A stretch of 20,196 nt of DNA from an uncultured Arsenicibacter sp. (GTDB taxonomy: Bacteria > Bacteroidota > Bacteroidia > Cytophagales > Spirosomataceae): positions 1 through 20,196 of the forward strand of contig NZ_CAMFHL010000118.1 of assembly GCF_945952095.1 (NCBI RefSeq). Reading direction: 5' to 3'. A model generated the notes under the pieces. It made no database searches. It worked only from the letters and a program-made list of their open reading frames with translations, and had not been told where the DNA came from. Below are positions 1 to 7,695 of this stretch, piece after piece. Each line of letters begins with the position of its first letter. The stretch's first letter is position 1. Both the position numbers and the translations under genes were made by a program.

Positions 1-20
1 CCACTTCACATGTTACGACC

Positions 21-785
21 ATGGAAGCGAAACTGACCCGTGCGATATTTTCTTTTCTGACTAGTGCGGTTACACAAGCGCGGGCCGATGCCGAATTCTT
101 TCTGCGCATCAGCGACGACGGCCGGTACACCGTCTCCATCGACGACCAGACCATCACCATGTCGCGCGGCCGGTTCCGCTTTTTTGACCTGCCGGGCGGT
201 CGCCAGCGTATTGCTATTCTGCGGAACAACATGCAGGTGTTTGAGGACTGGATTGATCTGCGGAACGATAGCCGGACCGTTGCCGAATTCGTGCCACGCC
301 GCGGCATCCGCCCGCTGTCGGTCTATCCGCTCTACATCAACGGCCGTTACTGCGGACCAGACTGGGATCAGCAGGGTTATACCAACAACGGCCCGAACTG
401 GCCAAACGGAAACCCTGACCGGCCGAACGGGAATACATGGCCGGATCGTGACCGTCCCGGCAATGGCAACGGAAATTACCCGCCGAACACCAATACAGCC
501 GGTATGAGCCGCTTTGATTTTGAGCAGTTAAAAAGCCGCGTAAACCGCGAAAGCTTCGACGAACGGAAATTTGAGCTGCTCCGCAACGTGCTGCCGGGCC
601 GTCCGCTGTCATCAGCGCAGTTATCCGATCTGCTGCGTCAGTTCTCGTTCGATAAATACCGTCTTGAAACCGCTAAGGTTGGCTGGGAATCGGTTACCGA
701 CCGGCAGAACTATTACATTGTGTTCGACACTTTTAGTTTTGACAGCTCTAAGCGCGATCTGAAGCAGTTTATCAACTGGCGGTAA
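21..785 (+). CDS. Secreted DUF4476 domain protein
   Basis: 254 residues. The N-terminus (basic start, hydrophobic AIFSFLTSAV, then TQARA before DAEFF) looks like a signal peptide cleaved near residue 22-23, so the protein is probably periplasmic or exported. Residues about 24-105 form a compact beta-rich region (FFLRISDDGRYTV...). Residues about 112-160 are a low-complexity linker rich in Asn, Pro, Gly and Asp. Residues about 162-254 match DUF4476 (FDFEQLKSRVNRESFDERK..., ending in KRDLKQFINWR). DUF4476 is common in Bacteroidota and has no established biochemical function. The frame stays open to the window edge, so an upstream start cannot be excluded, but ATG at 21 gives a sensible signal peptide. 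A strong terminator follows 20 nt after the stop. The family call is by recognition of the C-terminal pattern; the function is unknown. Confidence 0.8.
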   Translation: MEAKLTRAIFSFLTSAVTQARADAEFFLRISDDGRYTVSIDDQTITMSRGRFRFFDLPGGRQRIAILRNNMQVFEDWIDLRNDSRTVAEFVPRRGIRPLSVYPLYINGRYCGPDWDQQGYTNNGPNWPNGNPDRPNGNTWPDRDRPGNGNGNYPPNTNTAGMSRFDFEQLKSRVNRESFDERKFELLRNVLPGRPLSSAQLSDLLRQFSFDKYRLETAKVGWESVTDRQNYYIVFDTFSFDSSKRDLKQFINWR

Positions 786-806
786 GACACTCATGCATAC
801 TACAAC

Positions 807-838
807 AAGGGCGGGAAACCGCCTTTTTGTTTTTTTTG
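807..838 (+). terminator. Rho-independent terminator after the DUF4476 gene
   Basis: An 8-bp stem (807-814 with 819-826; core GGCGG/CCGCC) closes a GAAA tetraloop at 815-818. It runs into a T-rich tract at 824-838 interrupted by a single G. It starts 22 nt after the stop codon and isolates the gene from the downstream chitinase. Confidence 0.9.
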
Positions 839-933
839 GGAAGTTCATGGATTCTGTACCTATTTTCGGCCTGATTGCCGTCAATCCGCGCCAAAATCAT
901 TAAAATCGCAGCTTATCTCAACTACCAACAGGA

Positions 934-2025
934 ATGAAAACAAACGTATTGGCGCTGTTAACGCTCTTAATTTCATCAACCGCATTCGTTTTTGCGCCCA
1001 AACCCGCCCCGATTGAGGTAATCGCCTATTACTCGTCCGGACCGGAACAGGTGGCCGAAATTGATCCCAAAAAAATGACCGATATCATTTACAGTTTCGG
1101 TCACCTGAAGGGCAACCGCTTTGCGATCGACAATGCCCGGGACTCGCTAACCCTCAAAAAGCTGGTTGCCCTGAAAAAACAGAATCCGGCCCTGAAAGTC
1201 CATGTATCGCTGGGCGGCTGGGGCGGCTGTGCACCGTGCTCGGAAATCTTTTCGACGGAAGAAAACCGGCAGGTATTTGCGAAGTCAGTAAAGGCAAACC
1301 TAATTTATTTTAATGCAGACGGCATTGACCTTGACTGGGAATATCCGGCCATTCCGGGGCACCCCGGCCACCGGTGGGTACCGGAAGACAAGCCGAATTT
1401 CACCCGTTTAGTCCAGCAGCTACGGAAAGAGTTGGGTCCTAAGTATAAGATCACCTTTGCTGCCGGTGGGTTCCAGCGTTTTCTGGATGAATCAATCGAC
1501 TGGAAACCGGTTATGGCCGTAGTCGATCAGGTAAACCTGATGACGTATGATCTGGTACATGGCTATTCGACCGTCACGGGCCACCATACACCGCTGTACT
1601 CAACACCCGAACAGAAAGAATCAACGGATAATGCGGTACAATGGCTGATCAATCATGGAGTTCCCCGCAACAAGCTGGTGATCGGTGCTGCTTTCTACGG
1701 ACGTATGTGGGAAAACGTAGCCAATGTAAACAACGGCCGTTATCAGTCAGGCAAGTTTAAATCGGGCACCAATTACCGCGACCGCGCTAACGTAATGGCA
1801 CCGGACAAAGGCTTTACGTATTACTGGGATGATACCGCCAAGGCTCCGTATCTCTACAATGCTGCGGAAAAGCTCTATTTTACGTTTGACGACCCGCGGT
1901 CTATTGAGGCAAAAACGAAGTACGCGATTGATCAGAAACTGGGTGGTATTATGTTCTGGGATTTAAACGGTGATCAGCCCAAAGGCGGACTGCTGGATGT
2001 GATTGACCGGGTCAAACATCAGTAG
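934..2025 (+). CDS. Secreted glycoside hydrolase family 18 (chitinase-like)
   Basis: 363 residues, the size of a single GH18 TIM barrel with no carbohydrate-binding module. The signal peptide is MKTNVLALLTLLISSTAFVFA, so the enzyme is exported. The GH18 hallmarks are present in order: SLGGWGG at residues 92-98 (strand beta-3), the catalytic DGIDLDWE at 129-136 with Glu136 as predicted acid/base and Asp134 as its partner, MTYDL at 203-207 (strand beta-6), and GGIMFWDLNGD near 337-346, where Trp342 should form the floor of the -1 subsite. By family knowledge it would hydrolyse beta-1,4-GlcNAc polymers by substrate-assisted catalysis. Chitin as the true substrate is an inference; endo-beta-N-acetylglucosaminidases share these motifs. 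Its last 7 bases overlap the convergent gene that ends at 2019. A stand-alone gene with no PUL (SusC/D) neighbours here. Confidence 0.93.
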   Translation: MKTNVLALLTLLISSTAFVFAPKPAPIEVIAYYSSGPEQVAEIDPKKMTDIIYSFGHLKGNRFAIDNARDSLTLKKLVALKKQNPALKVHVSLGGWGGCAPCSEIFSTEENRQVFAKSVKANLIYFNADGIDLDWEYPAIPGHPGHRWVPEDKPNFTRLVQQLRKELGPKYKITFAAGGFQRFLDESIDWKPVMAVVDQVNLMTYDLVHGYSTVTGHHTPLYSTPEQKESTDNAVQWLINHGVPRNKLVIGAAFYGRMWENVANVNNGRYQSGKFKSGTNYRDRANVMAPDKGFTYYWDDTAKAPYLYNAAEKLYFTFDDPRSIEAKTKYAIDQKLGGIMFWDLNGDQPKGGLLDVIDRVKHQ

Positions 2026-2507
2026 AATAAGCCCCAGTTATCCTGAATATCGTTGGTGCGGTCGAAACTTTTCACCCATTCAACAAACAGCACCCGGAAC
2101 TGCTCAATCTCCTCACGAAGGAGTTTGATGTAGGCAGGATCGCAGAGGCGTTCGGCACGCAGGTAATTGGTCTGGGTCAGGAGTTCGCGGGCGTGGATTT
2201 TAATCAACACCGCGTTCTCCATCCGGATTGTAAAGAGATCGCCGCCTTCGGCACCAACAATTTTGGGCGCCAGCATCATCGCATTGGCGATCATTTGTTC
2301 GTGCATCATTAAAATGTCCGCCTCTTTGTCAATCGTATCGGCAATGGCCTGGGTAATGTCCAGCACTTCCTGCGCTTTTTTCAGAACGGGTAGATTTTCA
2401 ATACGCCGGTTTTCAGCCTCCAGCTCACGCTGAGCCGCTTCGGGGTCATAATTTTCCTCGAAATCGTCCCAGTCAAATGGCTCGTCATCGTCATCATCAA
2501 ACCGCAT
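2019..2507 (-). CDS. Acidic conserved hypothetical protein
   Basis: 162 residues with no signal peptide or membrane segment, so probably cytoplasmic. The N-terminus is extremely acidic (MRFDDDDDEPFDWDDFEENY). A Glu/Arg-rich, probably coiled helix follows (residues about 24-45), then mainly helical sequence to the end. I recognise no catalytic motif and cannot name a family. It looks like a real gene: codon use resembles its neighbours, and it starts cleanly, divergent from the DUF2721 gene with a 67-nt gap. Its stop lies inside the end of the convergent chitinase gene, overlapping it by 7 bases. The strong negative charge would suit a protein-protein partner or nucleic-acid mimic, but that is speculation. 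Confidence 0.75.
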   Translation of the reverse strand: MRFDDDDDEPFDWDDFEENYDPEAAQRELEAENRRIENLPVLKKAQEVLDITQAIADTIDKEADILMMHEQMIANAMMLAPKIVGAEGGDLFTIRMENAVLIKIHARELLTQTNYLRAERLCDPAYIKLLREEIEQFRVLFVEWVKSFDRTNDIQDNWGLFY

Positions 2508-2515
2508 ACATTATG

Positions 2516-2529
2516 GCTATTTTTATAGC
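2516..2529. promoter_or_regulatory. Small palindrome in divergent promoter region
   Basis: GCTAT-TTTT-ATAGC is a 14-base inverted repeat inside the 67-nt spacer between the divergent acidic-protein and DUF2721 genes. It sits 8 nt upstream of the first and 45 nt upstream of the second. It could be an operator shared by both genes, but it is short and AT-rich, so chance is a serious alternative. Confidence 0.25.
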
Positions 2530-2574
2530 AAATGAACACAATCGTTTGCCAAAAACAAATCCCTGCGCATAAAA

Positions 2575-3033
2575 ATGGAGCTTACCGTCAGTACACCCGC
2601 TATCCTGTTCTCAACGGTTTCCTTGTTGATGATTGCCTTCACCAACCGCTTTCTGGCCATTGCCAGCCTCATCCGTGATCTGCACGAAAAATTCCGTACG
2701 ACCCCCGACTCGGTATACGTTGCCCAGATACAGAATCTGCACCGGCGGCTTTTCCTGATCCGGAATATGCAGATTATCAGTATACTGAGCCTGTTGCTGA
2801 GTGCGATCTGTATGCTGGTCATTTTTCAGGGAAGCCAGACTGCTGCCCGCTGGTTGTTTGTATCAGCGCTGCTGCTCCAGATTCTGGCGCTTGGCATCTC
2901 GGTTGTTGAAATCTCGATTTCGATCAATGCCCTGAAAATCGAGCTGAGTGACATGGAACATGAACTTACCTATCCCTCGCTTGAAGCTACCAGAGCGCGC
3001 TTTTTCCCGCGCCGGAACAAGAAGCAGAAGTAA
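2575..3033 (+). CDS. DUF2721 family integral membrane protein
   Basis: 152 residues. Three hydrophobic segments are visible: about residues 7-30 (TPAILFSTVSLLMIAFTNRF), 62-84 (IRNMQIISILSLLLSAICMLVIF) and 91-112 (WLFVSALLLQILALGISVVE). A basic amphipathic stretch between the first two contains QIQNLHRRLFLIRN. The C-terminal tail is cytosolic-looking and ends in a basic cluster (RRNKKQK). The architecture and the pattern of a first TM helix followed by IRDLHE...LHRR match DUF2721, a small inner-membrane family of unknown function. It is divergent from the acidic protein gene and appears to be monocistronic. Family call by pattern; function unknown. Confidence 0.8.
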   Translation: MELTVSTPAILFSTVSLLMIAFTNRFLAIASLIRDLHEKFRTTPDSVYVAQIQNLHRRLFLIRNMQIISILSLLLSAICMLVIFQGSQTAARWLFVSALLLQILALGISVVEISISINALKIELSDMEHELTYPSLEATRARFFPRRNKKQK

Positions 3034-3146
3034 CCTTGTCGTATACAACTTTTCACATGTGTTCTACCCGTCCTGCTTCCCCTTTTCGCAAATAATCCGT
3101 AATTTGGTGCTCAATTATCGTAGGTGCTTCGGTTAGGGCTGTGGTT

Positions 3147-5909
3147 ATGAGATTTTTTAATGATTCGTGGGGATTGGTACGCCTTCTACTACTCTGTTTT
3201 TCAATTACCTTCGCTTTTCCGGTTGCGGTGAAAGCACAACTCGATGCCACCTTCCCGCAGGAACGGATGGTCTTCCAGCGCAGTAACAATAATCAGGCCA
3301 CCGTACAGATTGCCGGTAGTTATAGCCAGGCATATGACCGCATCTCAGTTGATGTAATCAACCGGATTTCGGGAGCAACCGCAATGAGTAATTTTACGCT
3401 ACAGACCAACCTGAGCGGCGGTCAGTTCAACGGCGCCGTTATCCTGACCGGCGGCTGGTGGAAAATCGTCGTTAAAGGAGTAATCAACAACGCTGTGGTA
3501 GCGACCGATACCATCCAGCGGGTCGGCGTCGGCGAAGTACTGGCTATTATGGGCCACTCCAACGCGCAGGGGTCTACCTGTAGCGTGGCTTCCTGCAACT
3601 ATGAATGTAACCTGTGCCCCACGCTCACCGGTGCTACCGACGACCGTGTTACCTGCGTGCAGCTGAACGATAATAACACATCGACCTTTTCATCACCCAA
3701 CTTCAGCATTTACGAAAATACCGCCGACCCGGCTTATCTGCCGGGGGCAGCTCGTTTTGCTAAACTCGATACTTATGTCGGCGAGGCGCCGTTTGCCAAA
3801 TTTTCCTGGTTCTGGGGTTATGTCGGCGACCTGCTGGTGCAGCAACTGGGTGTGCCGGTGCTGTTCTACAATGCCGGTTTCGGCGGTTCCAACATGGAGC
3901 ATACCTACAAAGCAGCGTATGATATTCCCTTTGATCATGGATTTATCCGGTATGACCTGCGCATGCCGTATGTGAACATGCGGAACATCATGAACCTGTA
4001 TGTGCCCACCACCGGTATCCGTGGTGTACTGCTTCAGCATGGTGAAAATGACCGCTCACTTGATGCATCGTCAATTCAGATGTATAACGTCGGGGTTATT
4101 GACAAGGTGCGTTCTGAGTTCAGCATGCCGAACCTGGCCTGGAGTATGGCTATTTCGTCGTATGCGGCCGGTGCTGACTGGGCAAATGTGAAATCGGCCC
4201 AGCAGAATGTCATCAATACGGCCAATTACAAGGTTTACCAGGGGCCCGATCTCAGCCAGATTAACTCCGACACCGATCGTCCGGACCAGATTCACTTCTC
4301 GCCGACCGGCCAGCAAAAGGTGGGCGTTGCCTGGGCTAATGCGCTGCTGACCACAAACTTTTTTACCGTAACAACGCCGTATACGGGCCAGTTACAGCCC
4401 CTTGCATCGATTAACTGCGCAACCGGTAATCAGCTGACTATCAACCAGCCGGCAAATTACAACCGCTATCTGTGGGATAACGGGCCAACCACCCAGTCTA
4501 TCACGGCAGGTCAGGGCACGTACAGCGCCCGCATCCGCAACAGCCAGAACCAGTATTATTTTCCGCCGTCGGTGACTGTGCCCGCCAGCGTAACCGTGGC
4601 TACGCCTGCCGTTACACCGGTAAGCGCTACTCTTTGCGATGCGCAGAGTGTAACACTTACCTCCGGCAACACCGTCAATAACCTGTGGAGTACGGGCGCA
4701 ACTACGCAACGTATCGTTGTGAGCGCAGCCGGGCAATACAGCGTTCAGGCCGTTAATCCGGTTTATGGCTGCGTATCGGCCCCTGCTACCGTAACCGTTA
4801 CATCAGGCTCCTCGTTTACACCGGTTATTACGCCAGGGAGTTCAACGCTGACAAACGGACAAAATACAACCCTGACCGCATCGGGCTGTACAGGGGCGCA
4901 ACAACGGTGGTCGACCGGCGCAACTACTGGCTTTATTGTGGTTAACCCAACCATAACGACCACCTACTCGCTGAGCTGCTGGAGCGCCAGTGCGTGCGTA
5001 GCCACCACATCAATCACGATTTATGTACCAACCAGCAATACGGTAGTCGCCGCCGATCTATCACTGAATATGATGGTCAGCAACCGGACTCCGCGGACAG
5101 GCGACATCGTGAGCTATACCCTCAACATCAAAAATTCGGGGCCCGGCAGCGCAACAACTGTGAGTTTTGAAGACCGTTTACCGCCCAATCTGAACTTTAT
5201 CTCCTCACCGACATTAAGTTTCGCGAATGGTACCGTAAGTGGTGTGCTCTCAAATCTGGCGGCGGGTAGTACAGCCTCACACAGTTTCCGGGCACAGGTT
5301 ACGGCACCCGGCATTTATCAGAATGCGGCCGAAATCATGGTCTCCAGCAATCCGGATCCGAACAGCCAGCCCGGCTCAGGTACCGGCGACGGACAGGATG
5401 ATGCTGCCTTTGCCGATTTGCGGACCAGCGATCAGGGCGCCGATGCCGTTTATGCCTCGCCGAACCCGAATCAGGTGTCGCTTCCTGCCGTACAGCCGAA
5501 TCAACCGGCCAGCAGTTCAACCGGTGCCGATCTGAGCCTGCGCATGTATTCAAATGTCCGGACGGTGTCCGTTGGTCAGGTCGTTTCCTTTACGATTGTC
5601 GTCTATAATGACGGTGGTCTGACAGCAACGAACATTTCAATCGGGAATGAATTTCCGGTAGGGCTCCAGTTTCTGTCTTCGCCAAACCTCATGACATTTC
5701 AGAACGGATTACTGACGGCGTCTATTAGTCAGTTACCGGCAGGGCAGAGTACGTGGTTTACGTTTACGGCAACTGTCACAGCAACAGGACAGTTAATTCA
5801 GCGGGCACAGGTGACAGGATGCAGCCAGCCCGACCCCGACAGCACGCCGAACAACGGGTCGCAGAACGGCGAAGATGATACGGCAAATATTGATATCAGG
5901 AGCATTTAA
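3147..5909 (+). CDS. Secreted SGNH/sialate-O-acetylesterase-like protein with Ig-like and DUF11 repeats
   Basis: About 920 residues from ATG 3147; an in-frame GTG at 3141 is possible but less likely. The signal peptide covers MRFFNDSW...VAVKAQ (about residues 1-29). Residues about 30-130 are a beta domain. Residues about 130-400 are an SGNH-hydrolase fold resembling sialate O-acetylesterase: GHSNAQG (Ser138, candidate nucleophile), NAGFGGSN (242-249), GEND (299-302) and DQIH (Asp380/His383, candidate catalytic pair). Residues about 410-635 hold Ig-like modules with a repeated W(S/D)xGxTT motif (YLWDNGPTT, NLWSTGATT, QRWSTGATT). Residues about 636-755 and 794-920 are two DUF11 repeats, each starting ADLSL and ending in a PDP(N/D)S...DD(A/T)A segment. 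The role may be deacetylation of an extracellular glycan, with the repeats acting as spacers or adhesins. No clear type IX C-terminal sorting domain follows the last DUF11. Domain calls are confident; the substrate is unknown. Confidence 0.85.
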   Translation: MRFFNDSWGLVRLLLLCFSITFAFPVAVKAQLDATFPQERMVFQRSNNNQATVQIAGSYSQAYDRISVDVINRISGATAMSNFTLQTNLSGGQFNGAVILTGGWWKIVVKGVINNAVVATDTIQRVGVGEVLAIMGHSNAQGSTCSVASCNYECNLCPTLTGATDDRVTCVQLNDNNTSTFSSPNFSIYENTADPAYLPGAARFAKLDTYVGEAPFAKFSWFWGYVGDLLVQQLGVPVLFYNAGFGGSNMEHTYKAAYDIPFDHGFIRYDLRMPYVNMRNIMNLYVPTTGIRGVLLQHGENDRSLDASSIQMYNVGVIDKVRSEFSMPNLAWSMAISSYAAGADWANVKSAQQNVINTANYKVYQGPDLSQINSDTDRPDQIHFSPTGQQKVGVAWANALLTTNFFTVTTPYTGQLQPLASINCATGNQLTINQPANYNRYLWDNGPTTQSITAGQGTYSARIRNSQNQYYFPPSVTVPASVTVATPAVTPVSATLCDAQSVTLTSGNTVNNLWSTGATTQRIVVSAAGQYSVQAVNPVYGCVSAPATVTVTSGSSFTPVITPGSSTLTNGQNTTLTASGCTGAQQRWSTGATTGFIVVNPTITTTYSLSCWSASACVATTSITIYVPTSNTVVAADLSLNMMVSNRTPRTGDIVSYTLNIKNSGPGSATTVSFEDRLPPNLNFISSPTLSFANGTVSGVLSNLAAGSTASHSFRAQVTAPGIYQNAAEIMVSSNPDPNSQPGSGTGDGQDDAAFADLRTSDQGADAVYASPNPNQVSLPAVQPNQPASSSTGADLSLRMYSNVRTVSVGQVVSFTIVVYNDGGLTATNISIGNEFPVGLQFLSSPNLMTFQNGLLTASISQLPAGQSTWFTFTATVTATGQLIQRAQVTGCSQPDPDSTPNNGSQNGEDDTANIDIRSI

Positions 5910-5977
5910 TAGGGCATGGATGAAGATTTAGTAGCATTCTAAATGCCGCTGTCCTCATTCTACAAACTTAAAAATAC

Positions 5978-5985
5978 TATATTTG
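5978..5985 (+). promoter_or_regulatory. TAnnTTTG promoter core upstream of the Anbu operon
   Basis: TATATTTG is an exact match to the Bacteroidota -7 element TAnnTTTG and ends 26 nt before the ATG at 6012. No TTG -33 element is visible at the usual 19-21 nt spacing, so the assignment rests on the core and its position only. Confidence 0.5.
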
Positions 5986-6011
5986 CTCCGATAACCTGAC
6001 CCACTGCAAGC

Positions 6012-6755
6012 ATGACGTACTGTCTGGGCATTAAGGTTCGCTCTGGTTTGGTTGCCATTGCAGACACCCGCCTGACTTCAGGAACTGAAGTTTCCCGTAA
6101 CCGTAAAATCACCGTTCACGAAGTCGAAAACCATTCCTTATTCATTATGACGTCCGGCCTGCGCTCGGTCCGGGACAAAGCGATTACCTACTTTCAGGAG
6201 GTCATTGATGAGCGCGACCGCTCTTTCAACAAGCTCTACAAAGCAGCCAATGCGTTCGGCCAGATGGTTAAGCGTGTGGCTACTGAAGATAAGGAATCAC
6301 TGGCCGCCAGCGGTCTGAATTTTAACCTGAATGCGATTGTCGGCGGGCAGCTGGAAGATGATAAGGAACACAAACTGTTTATGATTTATCCGGAGGGTAA
6401 CTGGGTGGAAGTAGACAGCGGTTCGCTCTTTAAAATCATCGGCAACTCCGGCTATGGTAAGCCGTTGCTGTTCAGAAACCTGACGTATGAAACAAGCCTT
6501 CAGGAAGCGTTAAAGATCGGGTTTCTTGCCTTTGATGCAACACGGGTCAGTGCTAATGATGTAGATTATCCGCTCGATGTGGTTATCTATCGCGAAAATA
6601 GTTTTCACATGGCAGAGCACCGGCTTGAAAAAGAAGATATGGAAGAAATTTCGCACCAGTGGAGCGCCTTACTGAACAACTCAGTCCGTAAGCTGCCTTC
6701 GTACTGGATGGATCCTATTTTCGAAAAACTTAAAGCCTCACCTCCATCGGTATGA
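6012..6755 (+). CDS. Anbu-type proteasome homologue (20S proteasome-like Ntn peptidase)
   Basis: 247 residues. The start MTYCLGIKVRSGLVAIADTR is the signature of the Anbu (ancestral beta-subunit) proteasome-related family. Removal of Met1 would expose Thr2 as the N-terminal nucleophile. Asp18 (in IADTR) and Lys32 (in RNRKI) sit where the catalytic Asp17 and Lys33 of proteasome beta subunits are expected. GNSGYGKPLL (residues about 153-162) and the helical C-terminus also fit the family. Length is typical for Anbu, which has no long propeptide. Known Anbu proteins form self-compartmentalised oligomeric rings; physiological substrates are poorly defined. The next gene overlaps the stop by 4 bases (ATGA) and encodes a transglutaminase-like protein, the usual Anbu partner. 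The alpha-E and ATP-grasp genes often found with Anbu are absent here. Confidence 0.88.
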   Translation: MTYCLGIKVRSGLVAIADTRLTSGTEVSRNRKITVHEVENHSLFIMTSGLRSVRDKAITYFQEVIDERDRSFNKLYKAANAFGQMVKRVATEDKESLAASGLNFNLNAIVGGQLEDDKEHKLFMIYPEGNWVEVDSGSLFKIIGNSGYGKPLLFRNLTYETSLQEALKIGFLAFDATRVSANDVDYPLDVVIYRENSFHMAEHRLEKEDMEEISHQWSALLNNSVRKLPSYWMDPIFEKLKASPPSV

Positions 6756-7585
6756 TTATACATGTACGGCACTCGTCGTACTATGACTACGACGATATAG
6801 TCACGCTGTCTCCACACGTACTGTACCTGTATCCGCGCATGTATCCGTACCAGCGTTTGCTGGGCTATGATCTGACGATAGAGCCTGCCCCGTCGAAGGT
6901 TGTCCGTAATGTTGACGTTGAAGGGAATGTGCAGCAGGTGATTTACTTTACCGGTCCGACCAACCGGCTTCACGTGTCGGTAAGTATGGAATTGCGGTCT
7001 GACAGCTTCAATTCCTTTGACTTTGTGCTGTTTCCGTTTGAGACCAAACACCTTGCCGGTTTCAAATATCCGGCAACGGTTGAGAGTATGTTGCAGCCCT
7101 ATATGGAGCGGGTCGGCGTCACGGCCGATGTCGAGCTTTGGGCGCGCCGGATTGCAGCCAGTGCCAACTGGGAAACGGTCCCTTTCCTGACCACGCTGAA
7201 CCAGACCATCCGGCAGTTTTCCTACGAGATCAGAGAATATGGTCCGCCGCTGTCGCCTGCTCAGACGCTTAGCGACCGGAAAGGATCGTGCCGTGATTAT
7301 ACTACACTGTTTATGGCCGCCTGCCGGAGCCTGGGGCTGGCCTCGCGGTTTGTGAGCGGGTATCTGTTCGGTAATCCGCAGCAGGAGCACCAGCTGCATG
7401 CATGGGCAGAGGTATACTTGCCCGGTGCAGGCTGGCGTGGTTTCGACCCCACCGAAGGCTCGGTAGTCAGCAACCACCACATCTTTCTGACGTCGACAGC
7501 CAAGCCCGAACTGGCAGCTCCTATTTCGGGTACGTACCGGGGAACGGCTAAATCAACCTTCCGGGCCGAAGTGGCGATTTATTAG
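6752..7585 (+). CDS. Transglutaminase-like cysteine peptidase of the Anbu operon
   Basis: 277 residues. An N-terminal beta region (residues about 1-95; starts MIIHVRHSSYYDYDDIV, with the characteristic early H-x-x-x-Y-x-Y and LYPR) precedes a transglutaminase core. The triad is visible: Cys180 in GSCRDYT, His216 in HAWAEVY and Asp232 in FDPTEG. This is the bacterial transglutaminase/protease-like family (SCOP-type TGc with N-terminal domain). It commonly co-occurs with Anbu, alpha-E and circularly permuted ATP-grasp proteins. Its ATG overlaps the Anbu stop codon (ATGA), so translation is probably coupled and the two proteins work in one process. Whether it cleaves or cross-links peptides is unknown. 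There is no signal peptide, so it is probably cytoplasmic. Confidence 0.9.
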   Translation: MIIHVRHSSYYDYDDIVTLSPHVLYLYPRMYPYQRLLGYDLTIEPAPSKVVRNVDVEGNVQQVIYFTGPTNRLHVSVSMELRSDSFNSFDFVLFPFETKHLAGFKYPATVESMLQPYMERVGVTADVELWARRIAASANWETVPFLTTLNQTIRQFSYEIREYGPPLSPAQTLSDRKGSCRDYTTLFMAACRSLGLASRFVSGYLFGNPQQEHQLHAWAEVYLPGAGWRGFDPTEGSVVSNHHIFLTSTAKPELAAPISGTYRGTAKSTFRAEVAIY

Positions 7586-7658
7586 CAAAATAATGTTGGC
7601 CCGAACCTCATTTTTTCGTCTGATTCATCGTTGTTTATCCAATACCCGTTTAAGGCAC

Positions 7659-7666
7659 TATCTTTG
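7659..7666 (+). promoter_or_regulatory. TAnnTTTG promoter core upstream of glmM
   Basis: TATCTTTG is an exact TAnnTTTG core ending 29 nt before the GTG start at 7696. A TTG at 7631-7633 lies 25 nt upstream, longer than the usual spacer, so the -33 element is uncertain. Confidence 0.5.
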
Positions 7667-7695
7667 TCTATTAATTAATCTTTATCACCATTAAC

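Noticed and set aside
5934..5946. Small hairpin GCATT-CTA-AATGC after the DUF11 gene
   Set aside because: The stem is only 5 bp, no T-tract follows, and the surrounding AT-rich sequence makes it likely by chance.
6605..7480. Long minus-strand open frame of 291 codons
   Set aside because: It lies entirely opposite the Anbu and transglutaminase genes, both of which have intact family motifs. Its translation is low in recognisable structure and rich in Arg/Gln/His in the manner of antisense shadows.
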